NCBI GenBank assembly: GCA_023393265.1
Contig: JAEWME010000249.1
Span: 1-25,286, forward strand
Direction: 5' to 3'
DNA from: Bacteroidota bacterium
GTDB lineage: Bacteria > Bacteroidota > Bacteroidia > Bacteroidales > Prolixibacteraceae
Length of the DNA: 25,286 nt
Of the stretch, positions 14,620 through 23,552 are shown piece by piece. Every line of letters begins with the position of its first letter. Positions within the stretch are counted from its first letter, which is position 1. The notes under the pieces were generated by a model. That model was not told the DNA's origin. It saw only the letters and a list, made by a program, of their open reading frames with translations, and made no database searches. Made by a program: the position numbers and the translations under genes.

Positions 14620-15534
14620 ATGACTTTTCAACTGACCATACTCGGCACAAGTTCAGCACTTCCTACATCTAACAGATATCCAACCGCCCAGGTACTCAAC
14701 ATACTTGGGCGGTTTTTTTTGATTGATTGTGGCGAAGGCACACAAACCCAGATGCGCAAATACAAAATTGGGTTCTCAAAAATCAACCATATTTTCATCA
14801 CGCATTTGCATGGCGATCACATCTTCGGGCTGATTGGACTCATTTCCACCTTTGCTCTGATGGGACGAAAAAATGACCTCCACATTTACGCCTACTCGGA
14901 GCTGCAAAAATTTTTGAATGACCAGATTCAATTTTTATACGGAAATGAAATCACTTTCCGGATCATTTTTCATCCGTTAAATTTCAAACGGGAGCAACTC
15001 ATTTATGAAGACAAAAAAACGCGGGTATATTCGTTTCCGCTTTTCCACCGGATCCCAACCTGTGGCTTCCGGTTTGAAGAAAAGCCCGCCTTGCCCAATC
15101 TTATTCCGGAAAAATTAAAAGAATACCAAATCCCGATACGCGACAGACAACGAATAAAGGAAGGAGAAGATTTTGTCACTCCTGATGGCAAAGTAATTCC
15201 GAATGTTGAGCTTACCACCAGCAAATTTAAACCGCGATCATTTGCTTTTTGCAGCGACACTCGTTTCGATCAGTCTTATATTGCATCTGTCAGCGGTGTT
15301 GATTTACTATACCATGAAGCCACTTTTGCCGGGGATAACAAAGCTTTAGCGCTGACTACCCATCATTCGACAGGCGAAGATGCGGCCAGGGTTGCTTCCG
15401 AGGCAAAAGTCGGCAAACTGATCATTGGCCACTTTTCAGCCCGGTATAAAGATCCTTCGGTAATATTAAAGGAAGCAAGAGAAATTTTCTTGAATACCGA
15501 AGCAATTACAGAGGGGCAAGTGTTCTCTTTGTAG
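14620..15534 (+). CDS. rnz: Ribonuclease Z (tRNA 3' processing endonuclease)
   Basis: A metallo-beta-lactamase-fold endonuclease that cleaves the 3' trailer from pre-tRNAs. At 304 residues it is the normal short (bacterial) form. The zinc motif HLHGDH is at residues 62-67; the PTAQ and DCGEGTQ segments precede it. The later ligands lie in FCSDTRF, HEATF and IGHFSARY. A GTG at 14617 is also in frame, but the adjacent ATG at 14620 is preferred. Codons 22-34 contain a terminator-like hairpin and a run of eight T (see 14682-14720), unusual inside an essential-type gene. Confidence 0.95.
   Translation: MTFQLTILGTSSALPTSNRYPTAQVLNILGRFFLIDCGEGTQTQMRKYKIGFSKINHIFITHLHGDHIFGLIGLISTFALMGRKNDLHIYAYSELQKFLNDQIQFLYGNEITFRIIFHPLNFKREQLIYEDKKTRVYSFPLFHRIPTCGFRFEEKPALPNLIPEKLKEYQIPIRDRQRIKEGEDFVTPDGKVIPNVELTTSKFKPRSFAFCSDTRFDQSYIASVSGVDLLYHEATFAGDNKALALTTHHSTGEDAARVASEAKVGKLIIGHFSARYKDPSVILKEAREIFLNTEAITEGQVFSL
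14682..14720 (+). terminator. Terminator-like hairpin with T8 tract inside the rnz coding region
   Basis: AACCGCCCA (14682-14690) pairs perfectly with TGGGCGGTT (14706-14714). The stem extends inward by a G-U, G-C, U-A and A-U pair to 13 bp with a seven-base loop (CTCAACA). Eight T residues (14713-14720) follow, the first two shared with the stem. In form it is one of the best intrinsic terminators in the window, yet it lies 63-101 bases into rnz. Whether it acts is unknown. Confidence 0.5.
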
Positions 15535-15572
15535 AAATAGATTCAATTATTTTTACTTTCAAACTCCTGAAA

Positions 15573-18500
15573 TTATTTCAAAATTAGTTTTTGGGGTTTT
15601 AAGTTTTCCTGATCAGTTTTTACAAAATAAATTCCAGAAACCTTTCCACTTAAATCAATCAATGTTTCTTTTTCACAGATTAATTGCTTTAAACAATTTT
15701 TGCCAGAAATATCATTTATTGCTACAGAGATACCACTTGACGGAACTTTATCAAAAACCAGTAATACTTTTCCATCAGTTGGATTTGGAAATAACATGAA
15801 TTCCGGTTTGTTCGACAGTTGGTCAATTCCTGTAGTGTTTTTTGCCTCTTGTGTAACTAAAATGGTCTGTGATTCTACCCCTGTCGCCGAAACGGTTACA
15901 GTTGATGAACGAACCGTTTTGTTGGAATTTTCCTCTGCCTTAAAAGTGTAAAAATCAGTTCCTGTTCCGACTGAAGGAGTAACTGAAAGCCAAGTTTGAT
16001 CGGAAGTGACTGTTAAGTTAACATTAGAAGAAATATCAATCATAGCGATGCTTCCTTGTTCTGCTTTTACTGTTAACGTTTTTGCCGAAAGCTTAAAACC
16101 AGGCATCTCAATAATATTTTTAAAGTCCTTCCATTGATTGGCGGCCTGATAGGCAGCCTTTGAACCATATGGCACGTATAAAATGCAATTGTTTTTATCA
16201 ACATATTCAAATACACCGATCGAAGAATCTAGGTAGATCGGATTAACAGGTTTAGCAATAATTGAACGTAAGTTAATACACCATGCGAAAGCGTTGTTTC
16301 CAATTGAATTAACCGAAGAGGGAATGGTAACTCCCAATAATCTATTGCAGTCTGCAAAAGCGAAATTTTGAATAGTAGTCACAGACGAAGGAATAGTAAA
16401 TTCCCCAGCTTTTGAAATTGGACATTTAATCAATGTTGTTTTGTATTTATTAAGCAGGAGGCCGTCAACTGCCGAGTAAACTTTATTATTTTCATCTACA
16501 GTTATCATTCCTGAACAATAATTAAGTGCTGTATTATCGATTAAACTTACTGAGGCTGGAATGCTTATGCTGGCTAATCCTGTACAACTGTAAAAGGCTA
16601 AATCGTTTATGGACTTTACGGATGGAGGAATATTTATAGAATATAAATTAGTACAACCATAAAAAGCAAAACTTCCAATGGAAGTAACAGATAATGGAAG
16701 TACAATAGATCTAAGAACAGTTTTGCCCTGCCCGGTATTATAATTGTGAAATGCATAAATTGGGATGCAATTTGCTGCATACGTAGCATTATTATTGTTA
16801 GTTCCATCTGGTCCGGAGTAAGCGACAATGGTCACACCACTCAAATCAATATCAGTTAGTGCTGGCATTTCATCGCGCATCGTTTTAAAATCCCGGGCAT
16901 CGATGGTTCCCGATAAAGTGAAGCTTGTTATGGTTGCTAATTGACCGCCGAATTTAGCTTTTAAGTCCCCTGCTGTAATATCCACTTTGCCATATTGTGT
17001 TACTGTAATGGTCCGTGATTCCATCCCTTCTGCCGATATGGTAACTATTGCAGACCTATCGGCTTTAGCTGGGTTTGCCATGATAGTCAAGGATATCGAA
17101 TCTCTGCCGGCAAATCCATTTGAAGGACTTATGCTCAACCATGTTTGATCTGATGTGGCTGTCCAGTTTGAACTGGAAGTAATTGCTAGTTGGGTTGTTT
17201 TCTCGATTGGACCAACGCCTAAACTAGTCTGAGAAAGAAATATTCCAGGCATTTCAACAATGTTTACAAAGTCTTTCCATTGGTTGGCCTCCTGATAGGA
17301 ATCCCTAGTACTAAATGGGACATATAAAGTGCAAGTAGTTTTATTTATATTCATAAAAACATCACTTGAAGAGTTCAAATCAATGGGAGAAATTGGATAA
17401 GCATGGATCGAACTCAACTTATTGCAATTGCTGAAGGCACCATAGCCAATACTTTTAATAGATAAAGGAATCGTCAAATCCAACAATCCCTTACAAGAGT
17501 AAAATGTTTGTTCTCCGATATAAATAACTGATGTAGGAATTGTGATAGATGTTAATTTATTACAACCATTAAAAGCCCCACTTCCTATGAGACTAATGGA
17601 TGAAGGCATTGAAATATCTGTTAACTCAGTGCAATGATAAAAGGCCCAATTCTCAATAGAGCATAAAGAAGAGGGTATAATATAGCTTCCTTTTTTTGAG
17701 ATAGGACAACATATTAAAGCAGTTTGTTCCTTATTAAACAAAACACCATCATTTCCCGAGAATTTTGAGTTATTTTCTTCAACAACTATTGATGCACTGC
17801 AATCCATAAAAGCAGGTTCTTCAATGGATGTTACCGAGGATGGAATGGTTATGCCCGATAATTTTCCACAGGATTCAAAAGCAAAGTTTTTAATAGACGT
17901 GACAGAAGAAGGAATCGTGTAGTTTCCTGTTTTTGAAGTAGGACAATAAATCAAACTCGTCTGCTTTTTATCAAAAAGAACACCATCAATACTTGAATAA
18001 TTGGGATTGGCTTGATCAACATCGATCATCGCATTACACGACTCAAAGGCAAGATTACCTATATTAATGACAGACGCTGATATGTTAATATTCTTCAAAT
18101 AGGAGCAACCATAAAAAGAAAAAACTCCGATTGAATTAATTGACCTAGGAAGAATAAACTCTTCAAGAAAAATTTTACCTCTACAATATGCTCTTGAAAA
18201 TGCATTATCTGGTATTCTATTTGCCGGATAAGTCTTATACTCAAAATTGCTGGGACCTTCGTCACCTGTATACGCAACGATGACGACCTCACTCAAATTA
18301 ACATCAGTTAGTCTAGGCATGGCATCGCGCATGGTTTTAAAATCACGCGCATCGATAGTGCCTTTTAAGGTCAGATGTGTGATTCTACTTGCTTTATCCG
18401 CCATTAAATTGTATAACCCCCCAGGTACTACATCAACCTTAGCCAACTGATTTACAGCAATTGATTGAGTGCCGAAACCTGCGGCAGATATTGATACAGT

Positions 18501-19844
18501 AGCCGAACGGTTGCTCCCTGTTTGGTTCTCTAAAGCAGTAAAAGTAATTGTTGTTTTTCCCGAAACCCCTGTACTTTTGCTAAAAGATAACCACGACTGA
18601 TCGGATGAAGCTGTCCAATTTACACTAGAGCAAATATCAATAGAATCAGTACCTCCCTCCGTAGCGATATCCAAAGCATTTGATGACAGAAAAAAACCAT
18701 TATACCCATCAGGCAGATCGCCGGGAACAACGTTCAGTAAAGCAGCTTGTTGCTGATTGAAATTATACCAAAGAGGATTCAAATTATCTATATAGAAATA
18801 TCCATCACCTGAGCCACTCCATCCCCAGTTAAAATGGAAATAATCGTTACCTTGATAGCCGTCGCATATGAAAGAATGTCCAACCACACTGCTTCCGGTA
18901 TACCAAATCGGATGTCCCAAATCTAATTCAGATTTCAGTAGATTAACCCAATCACTTGTTTTAAACCCGTCTCTGTTAATCAGAATGGCCTTTGATGAAT
19001 AATTAAAATATTGGACCAATTCATCTCTTGGGTCCCAGGCACTTGTAGCTCCTGTACCATATCCGGCATCAAGCGAAACGCCGCAATGATACATCAAGGT
19101 TGCAGCTGCATCATTCGGGCTTGTAACACTATTGGGCATTTGGCTCCATTGATAGGTGGTTGATCCGAAGTCTGCCGAAAGATCTCCATAAGTTGGATCA
19201 AAATAAGAATGTGAGCCAGTTCCTTTTGTTGGAAAATTCCAGTATTTCATGATCTGAGCCATGGCCGTAATTGTACAACCGGTAACTGTATGTCCGCAAG
19301 GCCCGGCCGCATCAGCTGGACATAAGGCATTATAAAAACACCCCTGATCCCATTGGGTTTGTATAAGTGGCTCTACTGATGTAGTTTCGATCTCTGAACT
19401 TTTAAGGCTTAGGTTTTGCCACGAAGCTACTGTTACGTTATCGGGTTGAAGATTGTTCTTTTTGATGTATTCAATCTCTTTTTTACGGTTTTCCATCCAG
19501 ATAGTGAAGGCTTCGGGTTGTTTTTTTTCATTGAAGCATCCTTCGGTTGAATACCCCAGAATTGGCCATACCCGCTGGTCAGCCGAAACGATCACAAAAC
19601 CCTTATTAATGGTGTCGTTCAAAATAAAATAAAGTGTATCATTATTCTCAATAGTCGCATTTACCTCGGTAAATTTGAAGTTTTTCACTTGTCTACCTGC
19701 CGATTTTAGTGATGATCCACTAATGACGGACAGGTGATGTTCTGCAACGGTTTTTGCAGTATTGATATTAACTGGCTGTGCAATTAGAACGGAGTTAAGA
19801 GAGCATAAAAAAACCGTAAACAAGAGTTTGATTTTTGGTTTCAT
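15573..19844 (-). CDS. Secreted C10 (streptopain-like) cysteine protease with BACON domains, BspA-type LRRs and T9SS tail
   Basis: A predicted 1423-residue surface or secreted protease. In order: signal peptide (about 1-23); a propeptide/inhibitor-like region to about 150; the C10 catalytic domain with Cys190 (TGCTITAMAQIM), His323 (GHSFICDGY) and the FNWGW segment with Asn339/Trp340; BACON 1 (about 385-470); leucine-rich repeats of the LRR_5/BspA type (about 495-860); BACON 2 (865-950); a second LRR block (978-1240); BACON 3 (1245-1330); a type A T9SS sorting tail (about 1345-1423). Start at ATG 19844; the open frame continues to a TTG at 19910, but the signal peptide begins at the ATG. The dyad is intact, so it should be active after propeptide removal. 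BACON and LRR modules suggest binding to glycans or host/cell surfaces. The stop faces that of rnz, 38 bases away. Confidence 0.93.
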   Translation of the reverse strand: MKPKIKLLFTVFLCSLNSVLIAQPVNINTAKTVAEHHLSVISGSSLKSAGRQVKNFKFTEVNATIENNDTLYFILNDTINKGFVIVSADQRVWPILGYSTEGCFNEKKQPEAFTIWMENRKKEIEYIKKNNLQPDNVTVASWQNLSLKSSEIETTSVEPLIQTQWDQGCFYNALCPADAAGPCGHTVTGCTITAMAQIMKYWNFPTKGTGSHSYFDPTYGDLSADFGSTTYQWSQMPNSVTSPNDAAATLMYHCGVSLDAGYGTGATSAWDPRDELVQYFNYSSKAILINRDGFKTSDWVNLLKSELDLGHPIWYTGSSVVGHSFICDGYQGNDYFHFNWGWSGSGDGYFYIDNLNPLWYNFNQQQAALLNVVPGDLPDGYNGFFLSSNALDIATEGGTDSIDICSSVNWTASSDQSWLSFSKSTGVSGKTTITFTALENQTGSNRSATVSISAAGFGTQSIAVNQLAKVDVVPGGLYNLMADKASRITHLTLKGTIDARDFKTMRDAMPRLTDVNLSEVVIVAYTGDEGPSNFEYKTYPANRIPDNAFSRAYCRGKIFLEEFILPRSINSIGVFSFYGCSYLKNINISASVINIGNLAFESCNAMIDVDQANPNYSSIDGVLFDKKQTSLIYCPTSKTGNYTIPSSVTSIKNFAFESCGKLSGITIPSSVTSIEEPAFMDCSASIVVEENNSKFSGNDGVLFNKEQTALICCPISKKGSYIIPSSLCSIENWAFYHCTELTDISMPSSISLIGSGAFNGCNKLTSITIPTSVIYIGEQTFYSCKGLLDLTIPLSIKSIGYGAFSNCNKLSSIHAYPISPIDLNSSSDVFMNINKTTCTLYVPFSTRDSYQEANQWKDFVNIVEMPGIFLSQTSLGVGPIEKTTQLAITSSSNWTATSDQTWLSISPSNGFAGRDSISLTIMANPAKADRSAIVTISAEGMESRTITVTQYGKVDITAGDLKAKFGGQLATITSFTLSGTIDARDFKTMRDEMPALTDIDLSGVTIVAYSGPDGTNNNNATYAANCIPIYAFHNYNTGQGKTVLRSIVLPLSVTSIGSFAFYGCTNLYSINIPPSVKSINDLAFYSCTGLASISIPASVSLIDNTALNYCSGMITVDENNKVYSAVDGLLLNKYKTTLIKCPISKAGEFTIPSSVTTIQNFAFADCNRLLGVTIPSSVNSIGNNAFAWCINLRSIIAKPVNPIYLDSSIGVFEYVDKNNCILYVPYGSKAAYQAANQWKDFKNIIEMPGFKLSAKTLTVKAEQGSIAMIDISSNVNLTVTSDQTWLSVTPSVGTGTDFYTFKAEENSNKTVRSSTVTVSATGVESQTILVTQEAKNTTGIDQLSNKPEFMLFPNPTDGKVLLVFDKVPSSGISVAINDISGKNCLKQLICEKETLIDLSGKVSGIYFVKTDQENLKPQKLILK
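16080..16920 (-). repeat. Second LRR module, a diverged copy of the module at about 17220-18365
   Basis: This part of the protease gene repeats the upstream module. Both blocks begin with GTIDARDFKTMRD and an IVAY segment. Both end with LYVP followed by NQWKDF and an EMPG sequence leading into a BACON domain. DNA identity is still visible at the block starts (around 16870-16910 and 18320-18362). The second block is shorter, with fewer repeats. Confidence 0.75.
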
Positions 19845-19989
19845 AGAAAGTCTGTTAGGAGTCAGAAAAAACGATTTTCTAAATATAACATTTAATTTTA
19901 TTATGACCAACTATACTAAAGCAAACAATAAATAACATAGTTATTAGAAAAATTTGAATATCCGTTTCCTAATGACCAATGATTCTTTC

Positions 19990-21420
19990 CTATTGACTTT
20001 CACCAAAAAACTCCTTATTAAAATTGACTAAATACAACTTCTCTGTTGGCCGGGTAAAAGCAGTGTACATCCAACGTAGAAATTCGATGTTAATCATTTC
20101 TTCGGTCAAATAGCCCTGATCGACAAAAACTGCTTTCCACTGACCACCCTGTGCCTTATGGCAAGTCACTGCGTAGGCAAATTTAACCTGAAGCGCATTG
20201 AAATACGGATTTTCACGTACTTTTTCCCAACGTTTTTTCTTGCTCCGGATGTCTAAATAATCTTCGGAAACGGCTTCAAAAAGCTTCCGGTTCTGATCTG
20301 AAGTTAAAGCAGGAGATTCATTCGCAATCGCATCCAAAATAATTTTACAGTCAATTTCAACATCCGGATAATCGATAAGACGCAGGCTCACATTGGCAAA
20401 TCGGAAACCATACATTTCTTCATATTTATAAATCGAAATGATTTCAGCAATGTCGCCGTTCGCAATAAAATCGATTTTCTCATTTTCGCCAAGCCAGAAA
20501 TAATTGTTCTTCACGACCATCATTAAATCGCCGATCGATATTTCAGCCTCTTTATACAAAATGGTGCTCCTGATACCCTCGTTAAACCTGTTCGCCCGCT
20601 TATTTGAACGGGTAACCACAATCGTATCAAAAAGACCGTACCGCCCGTAACAGGTCGATATTTCTTCTATCAGATCGCCGCCGCCAATGCGCACAACATC
20701 ATCAAAACCTGAGCAATCGAGACCAAAATATCCTGAAAAGTAATCGCCTTCGGACATCAGGCTCCTCAACATGGTTGCATTAACAAGAATTCCGGAATTT
20801 CTATCCTGACGAACAACTTCCGTTAACTCATAATCGAACACTTCCCGATCATAAAACTCAAGCTCAGCACGCGATAAAGCCGGAGATAAATCAAGCCCCA
20901 CCGGTGGCAACTGAGCTGTGTCGCCAACCAGAATCAATTTGCAATTCGAACCGCTGTATACATATTCAATCAAATCTTCCAACAAGCGGCCAGTACCAAA
21001 AATAGATGATTCTGAGGCAGAATTGGAAACCATCGAAGCTTCGTCGACAATAAAAAAAGTGTCTTTGAATAAATTTTTATTCAGGACAAACCGCCCCATA
21101 CCGTCGCTTGATGATTGCTGCCGGTATATATTTTTATGAATGGTATAAGCGCTATGCCCTGCATAACCCGACAGAACTTTTGCCGCTCTCCCGGTAGGTG
21201 CCAGTAATACCGATTTTATTTTGTACTTTGCAAGTGTTTTCACCAGGGAACTAAGCATGGTTGTTTTACCTGTTCCGGCATAGCCTTTCAGTACAAAAAC
21301 CGCGTCAATGCCCGAATCTGTGATGAATTCAGCAAATCTGCCAGCTAGTTCCGTTTGGTCGGAAGTAGGCGTTTTACCGAGACATTTCAGTATCTCGGTT
21401 TGAAAATGATTTTTTATCAT
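19990..21420 (-). CDS. RecD/Dda-like superfamily 1 DNA helicase (AAA family ATPase)
   Basis: A 476-residue SF1B-type helicase. Walker A GYAGTGKT is at residues 46-53 and motif II DEAS at 126-129 (FIVDEASMVS). Motif III (LVGDTAQLPPVG) follows. The C-terminal UvrD-like half has the motif V segment CHKAQGGQW and motif VI MYTAFTRPTEKLYL. It is shorter than RecD2 and lacks its long N-terminal domain, so it is closer in size to phage Dda-type helicases. Chromosomal copies of this size are common in Bacteroidota and are usually annotated as ATP-dependent RecD-like helicases. It is transcribed away from the membrane protein/DUF3822/rsmD genes, sharing a 92-base divergent gap. Confidence 0.9.
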   Translation of the reverse strand: MIKNHFQTEILKCLGKTPTSDQTELAGRFAEFITDSGIDAVFVLKGYAGTGKTTMLSSLVKTLAKYKIKSVLLAPTGRAAKVLSGYAGHSAYTIHKNIYRQQSSSDGMGRFVLNKNLFKDTFFIVDEASMVSNSASESSIFGTGRLLEDLIEYVYSGSNCKLILVGDTAQLPPVGLDLSPALSRAELEFYDREVFDYELTEVVRQDRNSGILVNATMLRSLMSEGDYFSGYFGLDCSGFDDVVRIGGGDLIEEISTCYGRYGLFDTIVVTRSNKRANRFNEGIRSTILYKEAEISIGDLMMVVKNNYFWLGENEKIDFIANGDIAEIISIYKYEEMYGFRFANVSLRLIDYPDVEIDCKIILDAIANESPALTSDQNRKLFEAVSEDYLDIRSKKKRWEKVRENPYFNALQVKFAYAVTCHKAQGGQWKAVFVDQGYLTEEMINIEFLRWMYTAFTRPTEKLYLVNFNKEFFGESQ

Positions 21421-21469
21421 GAAGGGCTAAAATAAAACAAAAGCAAAGATTCGAAATAATTTTTTTTTA

Positions 21470-21477
21470 TAAATTTG
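21470..21477 (+). promoter_or_regulatory. -7 promoter element (TAAATTTG) for the membrane protein-DUF3822-rsmD unit
   Basis: TAAATTTG is an exact TAnnTTTG match 35 bases before the ATG at 21513. No TTTG is seen at -33. On the minus strand the same gap holds AATCTTTG, one base from consensus, which could serve the divergent helicase gene. Confidence 0.45.
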
Positions 21478-21512
21478 CCGCAAACAAAAACTAATCTCAA
21501 AAAAATCGTAAG

Positions 21513-22145
21513 ATGAAAACAGTATTACAAATCGTCCTGGTTGCAGTAATTATTATATTCTCCTACATCTTGTATTCAGGCGTTGAAAGACCAATTGAAT
21601 TTGAAAAACTACGCAAGGAGAGGTATAATGAAGCTATTGCCCGTTTAAAAGACATTAGAAAAGCAGAGCTTGCTTATAAAGATGTAAACGGTAAATTTAC
21701 AGGAAGTTGGGATACTTTGATTAGTTTTGTCAAAACTGGCAAATTACCGGTAGTTCGTAAAATTGGTATGTTAACAGATAGTATGATTGAAGCTGGCTGG
21801 ACCGAAAAAATGGCATTAAAAGCTGGCAAGATTGTTCGTGACACCATCTTCGTAAATGTTCAGGACACCATTTTCGGAAAGAATTACGACATCGACCAGA
21901 TTAAATATGTACCCGTAAAAGATACAGTTGCCGAATTCCATCTTGGAGCAACTGTTTTGTCAACCGGATCAGGTATTAAAGTTCCTGTTTTCGAAGCTAA
22001 GGTTCACAACAACACACTTTTGGTTAACCTTGACAAACAAGAAATTATCAACCTGAACGAATCAAAAAGAATGAACCAAAAATATCCGGGACTTAAAGTT
22101 GGTTCTCTTGAAGAAACTAACAACAATGCCGGTAACTGGGAGTAA
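21513..22145 (+). CDS. Single-pass membrane protein, pilin-like outline, unknown function
   Basis: A 210-residue protein. One N-terminal hydrophobic helix (about 4-22) continues into a long charged amphipathic helix (about 27-58). The segment KAELAYKDVNGKFTGSWDTL then recalls the helix-to-loop transition of pseudopilins. The rest is a soluble, beta-rich domain with two IFxNVQDTIFGK-like repeats. There is no prepilin peptidase site (Gly before a Phe/Met-Thr-Leu-Ile-Glu motif), so it is not a classical pilin. It starts the three-gene unit and stops nine bases before the DUF3822 gene. Function unknown; the soluble part is predicted to face the periplasm. Confidence 0.8.
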   Translation: MKTVLQIVLVAVIIIFSYILYSGVERPIEFEKLRKERYNEAIARLKDIRKAELAYKDVNGKFTGSWDTLISFVKTGKLPVVRKIGMLTDSMIEAGWTEKMALKAGKIVRDTIFVNVQDTIFGKNYDIDQIKYVPVKDTVAEFHLGATVLSTGSGIKVPVFEAKVHNNTLLVNLDKQEIINLNESKRMNQKYPGLKVGSLEETNNNAGNWE

Positions 22146-22154
22146 TTTTATCTT

Positions 22155-23000
22155 ATGCATGAATTAAATCTTGTTGATCACTCGTTTGACTTAAGACTTA
22201 CTTCAGAATATCATCTATCCATCCAGCTTGGGCTGGATGGATTTTCTTTTTCTATCCTCGACCTTGCCCGCAGCAACTATATTGTTTTCAGGCACACCCC
22301 CCTAATTGTGGGGAAACCGCAGTTTCTTTCAAAAAAGGTTGAAACAATTTTCGAAGAAGAGCAAAAGCTGAACGCTAGCTATAAATCTGTTTCCATTACC
22401 TATTCAACTATTCATGCAACTTTATTCCCTCGGGAATTTGCAGAAGGTGCTGATTCAATCAAGGTCGCAGCGCTGACAAGTGATACCGCTAGAACAGAAG
22501 ACATCAGGACTGAGAAGATTCCGGGATTTAACTATGAGCTTGTTTATAATGTACCCAAAGAGATTTTATCACTCTTCAATAGCAAATTTGCCGATTTTCG
22601 ATTTTCACACAAAACTGTTCCACTTTTGTCAACTTTTCTTGCGCAGCGAAATGAAAAAAGAAACTCGTTGCTGGTAAATTTTGAGAAGAAATATATAAGG
22701 ATTATTGCAGTGAAAGGTTCTGATATTGTTTTGTACAATAGCTTTTATTTTAAAAATGAAGCCGATTTTCTTTACCATACACTGAATGTTTGGCATACCC
22801 TTCGCTTCGATGCCGAACGGGACGAAATGCTGCTTGGCGGATTTGTGGCCGACGACTCGGTATACATCAGGCAAATTAAAAAATACATTTCAAATGTATT
22901 ATTTCTGAAGCCGGCAGAAGATTTTCATTACGGAAACCTGTTCGACAAATCGCAAAAGCATCAATTTATCAGCCTGTTAAATACCTACATATGCGTATAG
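22155..23000 (+). CDS. DUF3822 family protein
   Basis: A 281-residue protein of the Bacteroidota-specific DUF3822 family. Two similar beta-rich segments, about residues 20-50 (LSIQLGLDGFSFSILDL) and 170-205 (SLLVNFEKKYIRIIAVKG), look like the paired domain starts of an actin/PilM-like fold. This is inferred from pattern only. No clear nucleotide-binding glycine motif is seen. It overlaps the rsmD start by ten bases, so the two are translationally coupled. The neighbourhood with rsmD and a RecD-like helicase is, to my knowledge, common in this phylum. Confidence 0.85.
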   Translation: MHELNLVDHSFDLRLTSEYHLSIQLGLDGFSFSILDLARSNYIVFRHTPLIVGKPQFLSKKVETIFEEEQKLNASYKSVSITYSTIHATLFPREFAEGADSIKVAALTSDTARTEDIRTEKIPGFNYELVYNVPKEILSLFNSKFADFRFSHKTVPLLSTFLAQRNEKRNSLLVNFEKKYIRIIAVKGSDIVLYNSFYFKNEADFLYHTLNVWHTLRFDAERDEMLLGGFVADDSVYIRQIKKYISNVLFLKPAEDFHYGNLFDKSQKHQFISLLNTYICV

Positions 23001-23539
23001 TCGGAGGTAAATACCGCGGTCGGATTTTCAATCCCGGGAAAACATTCAAAGCCAGGCCCACAACCGATATGGCCAAGGAAAGTCTTTTCAACGTTTTGCA
23101 GAACTACACTGATTTTGAGAATATTCGTACGCTTGACCTTTTCGCCGGAACCGGAAGTATCAGCTACGAACTAGCGTCGCGCGGATGTACCGACATCACA
23201 GCCGTAGAAATTAATCCGGCACACATCCAATTCATCAAAGAAGTGATGGAGAAGCTGGGTGAGAAAAATATCAGGCTGGTAAAATCAAATGTTTTTGTTT
23301 TCGCGCAGCGCATTAAAGAACAGTTCGACCTGATCTTTGCCGATCCGCCATACGACCATCCACGTTTTGGCGATGTTGCCGATCTGATCTTCAAAAACAA
23401 CCTGTTGAAGCCTTCAGGAATTTTCATCCTCGAACATTCCGGTCAGTTCGATTACTCCACTCACCCTAATTTTAAGGAACTTCGCCGATATGGAAGCGTC
23501 CATTTCAGCATCTTCGAGTACCTTCCCTCCGGAATTTAA
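22991..23539 (+). CDS. rsmD: 16S rRNA (guanine966-N2)-methyltransferase
   Basis: Methylates G966 of 16S rRNA in the small subunit. At 182 residues it is the usual length. The N-terminal MRIVGGKYRGR and the RPTTDMAKESLFN box (22-34) are characteristic. The SAM motif I LDLFAGTGSI is at 48-57 and the catalytic DPPY at 118-121. The ATG lies inside the end of the DUF3822 gene (ten-base overlap). Confidence 0.95.
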   Translation: MRIVGGKYRGRIFNPGKTFKARPTTDMAKESLFNVLQNYTDFENIRTLDLFAGTGSISYELASRGCTDITAVEINPAHIQFIKEVMEKLGEKNIRLVKSNVFVFAQRIKEQFDLIFADPPYDHPRFGDVADLIFKNNLLKPSGIFILEHSGQFDYSTHPNFKELRRYGSVHFSIFEYLPSGI

Positions 23540-23552
23540 AAACCATCTTGAT

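Noticed and set aside
14897..14917. Palindrome CAAAAATTTTTG inside rnz
   Set aside because: An A/T run with no loop and no context for regulation; likely chance.
16300..18200. Periodic short repeats that could suggest a CRISPR or satellite array
   Set aside because: The repeats are in frame and encode LRR_5 units (IPSSVTSI-type); spacing and sequence vary as expected for protein repeats.
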